Shown here: piece after piece, positions 15,862-24,650 of the stretch
Layout: the number at the start of each line of letters is the position of its first letter
Position numbering within the stretch: the stretch's first letter is position 1
NCBI GenBank assembly: GCA_963931255.1
Contig: OZ006972.1
Coordinates: forward strand, 930,001 to 994,000
DNA length: 64,000 nucleotides
Direction: 5' to 3'
Source of the DNA: CALUVN01 sp944323595
GTDB lineage: Bacteria; Cyanobacteriota; Vampirovibrionia; Gastranaerophilales; Gastranaerophilaceae
Notes under the pieces: model-generated
Told to the model about the DNA's origin: nothing
What the model saw: only the letters and a program-made list of their open reading frames with translations
Database searches by the model: none
Made by a program: the position numbers and the translations under genes

Positions 15862-16983
15862 CTATCTGATTTGAACAGGCATAATCAGGCAAACAAAGTC
15901 ATCTTCACTGTTTGGTTTCAAAACAGTTGCAGATAAGCTTGAATTTAAGCCAATTTTAACCTCGTCGCTTTCAATATTTTTCAAAGCATCAAGAATAAAC
16001 TTGTAATTAAAAGCAATAGTAATTGGTTCAGAAGTATAATCTATATCAATATGTTCTTCTGATTTACCTGCATCAGGAGTATCTGCAGCCAGAGTCAGTA
16101 CATTATCGGCAAAATCAAATTTTACAATATTTGTTTTTTCGTTAACCATAATGGCAACTCTTTCAAGAGCAGAGATAAATTTAGAAACGTTAACAAGAGC
16201 TTCTTTTGGGCTTTCGTTAGGAATTAACTGGTTATATTTAGGGAATTGCCCCTCCAGAAGTCTTGAAATTGTTGTTGTTTTTTCTGTTTTGAAAATAATT
16301 TTAGATTTTTCTATATAAATTCTAACAGATTCATCTTCAATGAAAGCTGCCATTTTAATAAATTCGTTAAGAGTTTTAGACGGGATAATCAACTGGTGAG
16401 CACAACCGTCTTTGTTAACTATTTTTTCTCTGACTCTTGCAAGTCTGTTACCATCGGTTGATGCAATTTCCAGAATATCATCGCGGATATCGCAGACAAT
16501 ACCGGAAAGCAGATTACTGGTTTCGTATCCCGCTGCTGCAAAACCTGCCTGTTTAACAGCTTTTGTCAAAGGTTTCACTGCAATTTCAAAACTGTTTTCT
16601 TCATGAAGTTCAACATTTGCAATTTCCGGAGGAAATTCTGATGCTGCAATACCGATAATATCAAAAGATGAATTTTGGGCTTTAATATTAACAATAGTTT
16701 CACTTTCCAACATTGAGAATGTAATTAATTCATTACCTGTTTTGGAAACAATTTCATTCAAAGTTTTAGACGGAAGAGTAATTTTTCCCGCTTCTTCTAT
16801 TTGAGCATCAACAACAGCTGTCACTGTAAAATCCAAATCTGTTGCAATAAGTTTAATCGCAGATGTATCAATAGTTTCAATATAAATATTCAACAAAACC
16901 GGCTGCAGAGCTTTCATGCTTGTAGCACGTTCTACTATTTTAATCCCGTTATATAAATCCTCTTTTTTTACAACAAATTTCAT
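15862..16983 (-). CDS. dnaN: DNA polymerase III beta sliding clamp
   Basis: A 373-aa ring-forming clamp that tethers the replicase to DNA. It has the three-domain clamp layout, opening with MKFVVKKEDLYNGIKIVERATS, and the C-terminal VCLIMPVQIR that forms the partner-binding pocket edge. A GGAGTAAGGAT ribosome binding site precedes the ATG. It heads a four-gene run (dnaN, C_GCAxxG_C_C, crcB, endonuclease IV-like). The upstream 350 bases hold the candidate replication origin. Confidence 0.96.
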   Translation of the reverse strand: MKFVVKKEDLYNGIKIVERATSMKALQPVLLNIYIETIDTSAIKLIATDLDFTVTAVVDAQIEEAGKITLPSKTLNEIVSKTGNELITFSMLESETIVNIKAQNSSFDIIGIAASEFPPEIANVELHEENSFEIAVKPLTKAVKQAGFAAAGYETSNLLSGIVCDIRDDILEIASTDGNRLARVREKIVNKDGCAHQLIIPSKTLNEFIKMAAFIEDESVRIYIEKSKIIFKTEKTTTISRLLEGQFPKYNQLIPNESPKEALVNVSKFISALERVAIMVNEKTNIVKFDFADNVLTLAADTPDAGKSEEHIDIDYTSEPITIAFNYKFILDALKNIESDEVKIGLNSSLSATVLKPNSEDDFVCLIMPVQIR

Positions 16984-17039
16984 ATCCTTACTCCTCTTTT
17001 CTAATTATTAAAATTATAGTATAAAAATGTTTGTGTCTG

Positions 17040-17365
17040 TATTAAATTCCAAAAACAGCGTAAACATTTTTAACAAAGATTTGCTTTAAGTTTTCTACTT
17101 ATTTTTTCTTATTAATTTATTAATAATAAATAATATAAATATTTAATAGTAATAATAAGCTCCAATTATTTGTAGAAAAACACAGGAAAGTTTTGCAGGG
17201 CCGTAGTTTTCATCGTAGAAAATTTTGTAGAAAACTTTGATGTTTTTCTGTAGAAAAAAAGAAAAATATATAAACCAATACTTTCTTGTAGAAAACCATA
17301 AATTTTTCTACAGTATTCTACAGAGTTTTCTACAAAGATTAAATTAGAGTTAAATGTGGATAGGT
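17040..17365. other. Candidate chromosomal replication origin (oriC) upstream of dnaN
   Basis: Eight to nine copies of a 9-mer TTTTCTACA, on both strands, occur in about 250 bases: 17091 (last base T), 17171, 17214 (one mismatch), 17226, 17249, 17287, 17304, 17314 (one mismatch), 17326. TGTGGATAG at 17355 is one base off the E. coli DnaA box complement. They flank a very AT-rich stretch (17101-17160) that could be the unwinding element. TTTTCTACA differs by one base from TTTTCCACA, the DnaA box I recall for the cyanobacterial origin, which also lies upstream of dnaN. This is inference from clustering and position; dnaA itself is not in the window. Confidence 0.6.
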
Positions 17366-17724
17366 GAAAGAGTGAATAAGTTCATATATAAAATCAGTCT
17401 CAGTGATAATTTTACAACGACTGATTTATAATCTGACTTATTCACCTATTCTATATTCCCTCGCCCTAGTCCTCGTCCTTGGTGGGATGGAAACACAGCA
17501 ATCTAGGTCGGATTTACTAATCCGACAAAAATCTTCATTAATGTTCATTTCTTTCTCTTTTATTGCGAGTAAAAGAGAAAGAAACGGAAGCAAAGAAAGA
17601 GAAAAACGCGACCGAAAGAAACGAGAGATCAGAAACTACGTTTCCGAACTTTCCTTTGGCAAAAGCTTCGTTTGCCCCTCTCCTAAGTAGGAGAGGGTAG
17701 GGTGAGGTATGTTATCAGTCTGCA
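17366..17724. repeat. Intergenic repeat cluster next to autotransporter 1
   Basis: No gene supported. Contents: a 74-bp stem-loop (17372-17445) with perfect ends GTGAATAAGT / ACTTATTCAC; the palindrome GTCGGATTTACTAATCCGAC (17517-17536); an approximately 150-bp stretch (about 17500-17655) nearly identical to 59920-60080; and a GC-rich module CCCCTCTCCTAAGTAGGAGA (17675-17694) directly downstream of the autotransporter stop and identical to the one at 37125. Confidence 0.85.
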
Positions 17725-20700
17725 TCAAAGAGATTTAATCTCTTTTTTAACCTTGGGCTTGTCGGAGTTTTTGGAGTCAGAGCCAAGCATGAAACGGAAG
17801 CCGCCTGTGAGAGCAACACCGTTTCTGCCGCCGTTACGAATCATAGCTTGCAAGAACGCAGTGAACTTGTCAGCCCAGTTACGTTGAACACCAACCCCAT
17901 ATTCAACGTAAGGTTTAACACTCATTTCAGGAAGTTTAACGTTATTGGCAGTAACCTTAGATTCATTCATTAAGTTCCAAACCATACCGACAGAAGCGTA
18001 TGGCTGCCATCCGCCCTTGAGGTTTGCAATAAATCTTACACTAGGATTCAATTGAATAGTGTGTAACGGGTCACTCTCAATATTAACTCCTGCGGCGTTC
18101 TTGTAATCAAAGGTGTTAACAAAGGTATAAGACAAGAACATAATCGGTTGGATAATGAACTTCCCGTCTTTAAATTCGAAGTTGTAACCTGTTTTAGAGC
18201 CAACACCGGCAAGAAGTGAAGTATAATCTTCTTTACCGTACATAGTGTGAGATTCACCAACGGAAGCACCGGCGGATGCAGTGATAGCAGTCCAGAAGTT
18301 ACCTTTGTAGAAAGTTTCGGTGAAGCCTAACAAACCGCCGTTCATAGTAGTATCAACGCCGCTATAATTTAAACTAGAGCCCATATAACCTGCATAACCA
18401 GTGAAGACTCTGCTCCAGCCGTTTTTCATTTCTTTGAAATCACCGTCGAAGCCAACAAGCGAACCGTAAGTAATGGCATCAACTTTAGGCCCGTTTTTAA
18501 TGTTCATGGTTTCAAAGGTAGTATATGGTCTGAACCAGACGGCTTTATTTTGGAGCTGATCAGCGTATGACGGCATATTTTCGTTGAAGTCAGTACTTAA
18601 TGCATATTTGTTAGCATTGATTTTAGCGTATCTTTCCATAGATGGTAATTGAGTAAATGCGTCAGCATGTTCGAAGACGTATTTGAACGCTTCGTTCATA
18701 GCAGCTTGACCGGCAGCGAGGTTGCCGACAGGTGTTGCCAGGACTGCAGGGTTGAAGGCGTCAGACGGGTTGCCAGTAGAGCCGCCACCTTGTGGTGGTG
18801 TAGGAATTACCGGTACATCAGGTTCATCCGGATCTGGTTCAGGCTCCGGCAGCACCGGGATTTTGTCGCCTCTGGTGAATACGAAATATCCGCCATCGCC
18901 TTTGCCGTCGTATTCGTTTTCTGTATCGTAGATAAAGTTATATTTGTAGATAGGCGTGTAAGCTGTCTGGTATGCCCCGGGAAGCTCTCCGACTGCGTTC
19001 GCTACGTGGTCTTTCAAACCGGGTTCTGCGAAGTAGACAGCTGTGACGTCTTCATCCATATTGGCATCCGACAGCAAATTCATGCCTACAACGTTGAGGT
19101 TGCCGGTGTGCGAGCCATACTCGGAGGCAGTAAACCTATCCATTTCTTTCGCCGCAAGGTCAACATCTGCGACAAAGTTGGTGTCGCCGGAGACGGTCAG
19201 GCTATTGAGCGTCGAGACGCCTGCTGCGTCGTTAATAAACGATACCAAGCCTCCGTTCATCGTAAGATTATTACCGTCCCAGTAGGTTTCTTTTGTTAGG
19301 TATGTATTAGAACCGTCATTTGTATATATGTCTGCATTAAGTACGTTGTTGTTAAAAACGATTTTACTTGTACCGTCGCCATTTAATTCAATACTGTAAT
19401 CATTCCCATCGATTTTATCATCAAAATGAATCAGACCATCATTTTGGGTTTCAAGATTTAATGTTGCAGAATTATCCATATAAATCGCATTGGATTCTTC
19501 AACGCCGCTGCTGATAACTTTGTTACCGGAGAATATACTCTGACCATTATCTGCAATGATATTCAGATCGCTGGAGGAATAAATAGCCCCGCCTTTGGCG
19601 TTGCCTGTTTCGCTTTCTGCGTAGTTGTTATAAAATGAAGAATTTATTATTCCGCCAGTTAATTCATTTGTTGTTGTGTTAAATAAGCCGATGCTACCAA
19701 TGTTATATATAGCTCCACCAGCGGCATTACCACTATCAGTTCTTGCATAATTGCCTATAAACTTAGAATCCAGTATCCCCTGACCGCTCTCAGATCCAGT
19801 ATAGTAATAATCTGGAGGTCCAATCAAACTGTCATTATATATAGCGCCGCCATAACTATTGCCTTTCGTTGTATTAGTATAATTGTTATTAAAATTTCCT
19901 CTTATGACCGTAATAAGTGGATCCCAGCGCCCATAGTTAATATACGTATTAGTAATAGCACCACCTTGAACATCGTCTACATCACTCATTACGTTATTAG
20001 CAATAAAAGTCCCGGAAATTGTGTGTATTCCGTTGTTGTAAGCGCTATATATAGCACCTCCTGAAACATTAGAACTATTACCAATGAAGTTTCCTTTTAT
20101 TGTGTCTATGTGACCTACATAATCTATATCAATCATAATTGCATGATTAGTGTTGAAAAGAAAATCTGCCTCAATAAATTGGGCGTTTGTTACATTTAGT
20201 GGAGTTGTTGTATTCCCTATAAAAATTCCATTAATTTTATTAATAGCTGCCAGCGTATCTACTATCGTCCAATCGTTACCAATAAAGATACCATTTACGT
20301 CACTATTGTGCCTAGGGTCAATAATAACCTTGTTGCCTATAAATAAACCATTTACATTACTAATGTTATAAATATAAATATCAATATTATTAATAAAATC
20401 CCCAGAGATATCTTCGGTGTTAGAGTCGAAAATGCCAGTGCCGCCGTTATTCCCGATATAAATATTTTGCGTATTGTTAGGGATAGAAGAGTCATAAGTG
20501 TATGTAATTTGTTGTCCAACCGGATTAGTTGGGTTCTCTACAAACTCTATGCTACCGTTGGAGTTTTTTTGCCAGCCAAAAGTGAGCGTAGTGTCTCCTG
20601 CAGGGTTTCCAAAATTAGTCTGCGTCAAATCAACCCTGTAATATACAGGGGTAAAAGCCTGCGTCGCAGAATTGTATTCAAATTTTGTAATAGTGTTATC

Positions 20701-20914
20701 TCCGGCAGCGTCTACACGAGTTAAAGTGTAATAATCAGCAGGATTGTACTCATTCGCAAAAGCCGGTGTCGAAAGGTCACCATCCGCCGCAACCGCAGGA
20801 GTTACCCCCAGCAAAAGCGCTGTCAGTAAGGCTTTAGAGGTTACCCCCCCCCCCCTCGGAGAAAAGGCTATTATTGCTTAATTTGGGCAGTGTAGTAAAA
20901 ACCGTGTTTGACAT
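17725..20914 (-). CDS. Autotransporter with beta-helix passenger; reading frame interrupted at a G12 tract
   Basis: A surface protein of about 1060 aa when in frame. The passenger carries repeated GNFIGN.../GGAIYN motifs typical of right-handed beta-helix (PbH1, Pmp-like) adhesins; a P/D/E-rich linker (PVLPEPEPDPDEPDVPVIP) and a C-terminal autotransporter barrel of about 330 residues follow. The signal peptide core ALLTALLLGVTPAVAA is in the passenger frame, but the plausible start (ATG 20914, with GAGG 8 bases upstream) is offset by one base through a run of 12 G at 20844-20855. With 11 or 14 G the frame is continuous; with 12 translation stops seven codons after the tract begins. The open frame alone runs 17725-20814. 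The last 21 residues after the barrel are charged, so the usual terminal aromatic is missing. Confidence 0.85.
20844..20855 (-). repeat. Poly-G(12) tract in the autotransporter signal-peptide region
   Basis: Twelve consecutive C on the given strand (G in the gene). It lies between the start codon and the hydrophobic core of the signal peptide, where slippage by one base switches the whole protein on or off. Confidence 0.9.
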
Positions 20915-20948
20915 AAACATATCCTCGCAAGATAAAGTATATATCTAT

Positions 20949-20977
20949 ACTATATACCATATTTTATAAAAATTCAA
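20949..20977 (-). promoter_or_regulatory. Promoter of autotransporter 1
   Basis: On the minus strand TTGAAT (20977-20972), a 17-base spacer and TATAGT (20954-20949), about 35 bases before the ATG at 20914. Transcription therefore seems intact even though the frame is off. Confidence 0.6.
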
Positions 20978-21868
20978 GTGTTTAGAGTGCACATTTAATA
21001 AAAATTTACAAAGTGAAAGGGATGATTTATGGTTATTTGTAAAGTGTGGCAAAGGTTTCCGACAGAAAAAAGTTTTTTAAGAAAAGATTAAGAAATATGT
21101 AGAATTGTTAAGGGAATGCCACATCAAGGGGCAAGGCTTTCCCCACATCTTACCTCACCCCTAAAAGCCCCTCACCCTAACCCTGTCTTGGATTTGCTCC
21201 ACGCTCACGGAGACTCGACAAAAAGCCTGGCGGCTTAGTTGTCTCGTTCCGCTCGCTTTCCGGACTTACTTCGTGTCGTCCGTCCGCAAATCCGCTCTCC
21301 TACTAAGGCGAGGGAACTCTTTATTTCTCCAAAAGCCGGCATTTTAAAGATTTTTAAAATGTGTAGAACATCTAATACAGGCGACAATTCCAATGTTGAG
21401 GAGTAGTGTTGATGCAAACATCATGTTTGCCCCTCCCTTACTCCCTCCCCTCACAGAGGTCAATCTGACGGGGGAGGGAAATGCAACTCCAGCCTTGAGG
21501 AGTCGTTCTGATGCAAACGTAACGTTTGCACCTCACCCCTACCCCCCTCACCCTACCCCCTGTCTTGGATTTGCTCCACGCTCACGGAGACTCGACAAGA
21601 AGCCTGCGGCTAAGCAGTCTCGTTCCGTTCGCTATCCGGACTAACTCCGTGTCGTCCGTCCGCAAATCCGCTCTCCAAATCGGGAGAGGGAAGAATCGGT
21701 CTATACAAAAGCTGGCGTTTCAAAGATATTCAAAATTTTTGAACATCTATTACAGGCGCCAATTCCTATGTTGAAGAGTCGTGTTGATGCAAACATCATG
21801 TTTGCCAAACGTTCCGTTTGCTAATCATTATGTTTATATAGCAGTGCGGGGATAGGTGTACTAATTAT
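20978..21868. repeat. Intergenic repeat array between autotransporter 1 and bioD
   Basis: No credible gene. Two approximately 150-bp direct copies (about 21170-21310 and 21545-21690) begin with TGTCTTGGATTTGCTCCACG and end with GTCCGCAAATCCGCTCTCC; each is bounded by ggatttgc/gcaaatcc inverted ends inside a CTCACCC...GGAGAGGG GC-rich module. Two inverted-orientation hairpin modules follow (21330-21413, 21705-21788). GCAAAC palindromes lie at 21414-21430, 21513-21529 and 21789-21805. Confidence 0.8.
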
Positions 21869-22588
21869 TTACATACTCAACTTGGCAATCTTGATGTTGA
21901 ATACGCTCTCAACATCTATTCCGTATAAAATGTTTGTTATCAAATCGTCCGGTCTTATGTTTTTCAGGTTTTCAATATGCTGTAGAATTCCCAGTACCTT
22001 TGCGTCTGTGTATTCTTCAACTAACCGCGGAAGATTTTTTATGTTTAAATCGACTGTATCATCAGGGTATTCATTGAGGATTACTCCTCTTACAGGTATA
22101 TCACGTGTTTTAGCAAAGTTTAAAGTCATTATGATATTGTTAATGGTGGTTTTTTCCGGCGAAACTACAAGCAATACAGGCAATCCTAGTGATTTTATAA
22201 TATCGGCTTCGAGCAAATCCGCTGTCAATGGTGCCCCTAATCCTTGACAACCGTCGGTTATAATACATTCACTTTCGTGGAAAATTTGTTCGTAATCCTG
22301 AACGATTTTGTCGCGCTTAATTTCTGTTCCGGAGGTTCCTGCCGCAAGCACCGGTGCTGCATCCTGCGTAAAAAGATAGCTGAAATAGGTTTTGATATAC
22401 GGGTCTATGAATTTTACGTAAGCTAAATCAGGCGCCTGTATAAATCCGTTTTTTTCTATTGCATTTGTCTGAACAGGCTTGTATACGCTGGTGGAATACC
22501 CTAAACACTGCATAGTTGCAGCAAGACCGGCAGTGATAAACGTTTTTCCCGAATTCTGTTCTGTTCCGCTAACGTATAACTCTAACAT
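21869..22588 (-). CDS. bioD: Dethiobiotin synthetase
   Basis: 239 aa, the ATP-dependent closure of 7,8-diaminononanoate to dethiobiotin in biotin synthesis. A P-loop variant GTEQNSGKT opens the protein, followed by YKPVQT and the Mg-binding DGCQGLGAPL in place of the usual EGAGG. The C-terminal third is AT-rich and longer than in E. coli BioD. It starts 12 bases after the Xer recombinase stop, apparently co-transcribed. The next enzyme, biotin synthase, is at 41789; bioA and bioF are not in the window. Confidence 0.88.
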   Translation of the reverse strand: MLELYVSGTEQNSGKTFITAGLAATMQCLGYSTSVYKPVQTNAIEKNGFIQAPDLAYVKFIDPYIKTYFSYLFTQDAAPVLAAGTSGTEIKRDKIVQDYEQIFHESECIITDGCQGLGAPLTADLLEADIIKSLGLPVLLVVSPEKTTINNIIMTLNFAKTRDIPVRGVILNEYPDDTVDLNIKNLPRLVEEYTDAKVLGILQHIENLKNIRPDDLITNILYGIDVESVFNIKIAKLSM

Positions 22589-22600
22589 AGCCTTATACTA

Positions 22601-23461
22601 TCATGACTCATTATTGATTGCAAAATAAACTTCTTTAAGCCGCTTTTTGCTTATATGAGTGTAAAGCTGTGTTGTTGCAACATCGCTGTGCCCGAGAAGT
22701 TCCTGTACTATTCTTAAATCAGCCCCATTTTCCAAAAGATGCGTCGCAAAACTGTGCCTTAATGTATGTGGAGAAATGTGTTTGTGAATTTTTTTACCCT
22801 GTTCTTTTATAAAATTATAAACATCCTGACGAGACAAGTTTCTGCCGTGTTCGTTAACAAGCAGATTTTTTGTGTCTATGCGGAATTTTTTCAGTGTAAA
22901 ATCACGCTCCTGCATGTAATCTTTTATCGCACTAATTGCCTTTGACCCGAGCGGGACTATCCTGTCTTTAGAGCCTTTTCCTGTTGTTTGAAGATACTTT
23001 GCTTTAATGTCAAAGTCATTTACTTTAAGGTTTACAAGTTCTGAAACTCTGAGTCCGCATCCGTACAAAAGTTCTACAATAACTCGTTCTCGCTTGTTCA
23101 GGTTTTCGTTCAGAATGGTTTCAATCTCCTGTACTGTCATAACTTTTGGCAGTCTTTTGGGAACTTTGGGCTGTTCAAGTGTCAACGTAGGATTTGTTTT
23201 GCAAATCTCAGACGCGCAAAGCCATTTGAAAAATCCCCTTAAGGATGCTATTTTCCGCATTACACTTGTGGCGGAGTATTCTTTTTCTCTCAAATTTCTT
23301 ATGTAGGAATTAAGATTGTTTCTCTGAACTTCTGTGACGTCCATATCACAAAAATCCAAAAAATCAGACAAATCCCGCCTGTATGCCTCTATAGTGTTTT
23401 CACTGAGACCCTTTTCAATCTCTAAATATTCCAGATATTCCGATAAAACCTGAACATTCAT
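22601..23461 (-). CDS. Tyrosine recombinase of the XerC/XerD family
   Basis: 286 aa. The N-terminal SAM-like core-binding domain (LSEYLEYLEIEKGLSENTIEAYRRDL) is followed by a catalytic domain with every active residue: R in YGCGLRVSELV, K in TGKGSKDR, HxxR in HTLRHSFATHLL, H in LLGHSDVATTQ and Y in LYTHIS. The length and sequence fit the chromosomal dimer-resolution enzymes; only one is in the window, so XerC and XerD cannot be told apart. The start at ATG 23461 follows a TATAAT box by six bases, with no ribosome binding site. Confidence 0.92.
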   Translation of the reverse strand: MNVQVLSEYLEYLEIEKGLSENTIEAYRRDLSDFLDFCDMDVTEVQRNNLNSYIRNLREKEYSATSVMRKIASLRGFFKWLCASEICKTNPTLTLEQPKVPKRLPKVMTVQEIETILNENLNKRERVIVELLYGCGLRVSELVNLKVNDFDIKAKYLQTTGKGSKDRIVPLGSKAISAIKDYMQERDFTLKKFRIDTKNLLVNEHGRNLSRQDVYNFIKEQGKKIHKHISPHTLRHSFATHLLENGADLRIVQELLGHSDVATTQLYTHISKKRLKEVYFAINNES

Positions 23462-23467
23462 GAACTT

Positions 23468-23473
23468 ATTATA
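23468..23473 (-). promoter_or_regulatory. -10 box abutting the xer start
   Basis: Consensus TATAAT on the minus strand, with exactly six bases between it and the ATG at 23461. No clear -35 box; predicted leaderless. Confidence 0.5.
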
Positions 23474-23490
23474 ATACTTTTCGGGCAAAT

Positions 23491-23518
23491 AAAAAAGGCT
23501 GAAAATTATCTCAGCCTT
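23491..23518 (-). terminator. Rho-independent terminator for 23552-24040
   Basis: Minus strand AAGGCTGA ... TCAGCCTT hairpin followed by TTTTTTATTTG, about 35 bases after the upstream stop and directly before the xer promoter. Confidence 0.85.
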
Positions 23519-23551
23519 GATTATGTGTGAGTAAATGTTTATTTATAAGAT

Positions 23552-24040
23552 CTATCCGAAAAACGGATTTAATTGTTCTTCAATTTCCGGCATATTTTGG
23601 GCAATTCTTGCTCTGATTTCAGGTGTAACAAATTTAGGATTTACATTTGCAAGAGCTGCTTCAAATGCGTCTTCCTGATCTGCTGCAGATACCGGTACAA
23701 ATGATTCAAATTCGCTGATTGCTGCTGTAATTCTGTTTTCGTTAGCGACAGCGTTATATCTTTTTACGCCGGCTAATTCTTTGTCTGTCAAAACTTCACC
23801 TAATACGGAAGCAAATTCAGGGTCTAATGCCACGCCTTTTGATGAACTAAAACCAAAATATGCGCTGATTAGTTCACTGTCAGTCATTGCAACTTTGGGT
23901 TCCTTGCCTGCTGCCGGATTTTCTTTTACATCAACAGTTTCTTTAGGTGCTGTCTGTTCGGTTACTTCTGATTTTTTGGTTTTTACTGTGTAACCTTGTG
24001 TTTGTCCTGTAATAAATGGATTAATTTTGTTGTCGCCCAT
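23552..24040 (-). CDS. Hypothetical protein, 162 aa
   Basis: I do not recognise the family. The N-terminal 50 residues are polar and probably disordered. The rest is helical and acidic with MTDSELISAYFGFSS, ALDPEFASVLGEVLTDKEL and a Pro/Glu-rich end (MPEIEEQLNPFFG). No signal peptide or membrane segment. A GGAGAAAAGAA ribosome binding site and a strong terminator show it is a real single-gene unit. Confidence 0.7.
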   Translation of the reverse strand: MGDNKINPFITGQTQGYTVKTKKSEVTEQTAPKETVDVKENPAAGKEPKVAMTDSELISAYFGFSSSKGVALDPEFASVLGEVLTDKELAGVKRYNAVANENRITAAISEFESFVPVSAADQEDAFEAALANVNPKFVTPEIRARIAQNMPEIEEQLNPFFG

Positions 24041-24449
24041 TTCTTTTCTCCGTTTTTTAATTTACTCACATTCTCTTAATCGGTATTTTTTATAATAATC
24101 TTTAATAAAAAGACTATTTTTTGTGTTTTTTGTAACATTAATTTACATAATTATTGATTTTCTAATTCCTTTTCATAAATCTGTTTTTATACTCGTATTT
24201 ATATAAAGTATTTTTCGATATAAAAATTGCTCAAACAGTATATATTTTTTATATTTATTTTACATTTGTTAACATTTTATCTGGAATTTGCTTATACAAA
24301 GGGTTTTCATTGTTACAGACGGTGTAACGGCTTTAATTTCCTATACTTTAGGGTAAGATAATATACACTAACGGCTAATAGCCTTGTTGGTAATATTTTA
24401 ATAAGATGAAACAAGAGGTGGAAAGAGATTTTTGGGGCAATAATAAAAA
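24041..24449. other. AT-rich intergenic region
   Basis: Over 400 bases without a gene. It is unusually AT-rich, with many T-runs (for example around 24110-24260), but I see no repeat module, hairpin or RNA family. It probably holds the promoters of the two divergent flanking genes. Confidence 0.4.
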
Positions 24450-24650
24450 ATGGACATTGAAGAAGTAAAGGAAATCTTAACCAAAAAAGAATTCAAAGTC
24501 TTCACTTATTTACTAGAGGGGAAGAAAAATAAAGAGATAGCAGAACTTATGTTCGTTACGCAGCATACAATAAAAGCACATGTCAGCGCTATATTAAAAA
24601 AGCTGAAAGTAAAAAGACGAATTGATTTGATAATCAAGTATAAGAATTAA
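24450..24650 (+). CDS. Stand-alone LuxR/GerE-type HTH regulator
   Basis: A 66-aa protein that is nothing but the LuxR-type DNA-binding domain: LTKKEFKVFTYLLEGKKNKE, then IAELMFVTQHTIKAHVSAIL with the recognition helix, then KKLKVKRRIDLI. It has no receiver or ligand domain, like Bacillus GerE, so it is probably controlled by expression level. Its TAA overlaps the end of lepA by four bases on the other strand. Confidence 0.85.
   Translation: MDIEEVKEILTKKEFKVFTYLLEGKKNKEIAELMFVTQHTIKAHVSAILKKLKVKRRIDLIIKYKN

Noticed and set aside
17403..17690. 95-codon open frame next to dnaN
   Set aside because: It spans the stem-loop and T/C-rich repeats; the Lys/Arg/Glu-rich translation comes from the GAAAGAGAAA repeat.
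18649..19299. 216-codon open frame antisense to autotransporter 1
   Set aside because: Composition (Cys/Arg/Val-rich) and position are those of a shadow of the repeat-rich passenger; no start signals.
21393..21774. Short open frames in the repeat array
   Set aside because: They arise from GC-rich repeat modules, lack ribosome binding sites and show no protein-like conservation between repeat copies.
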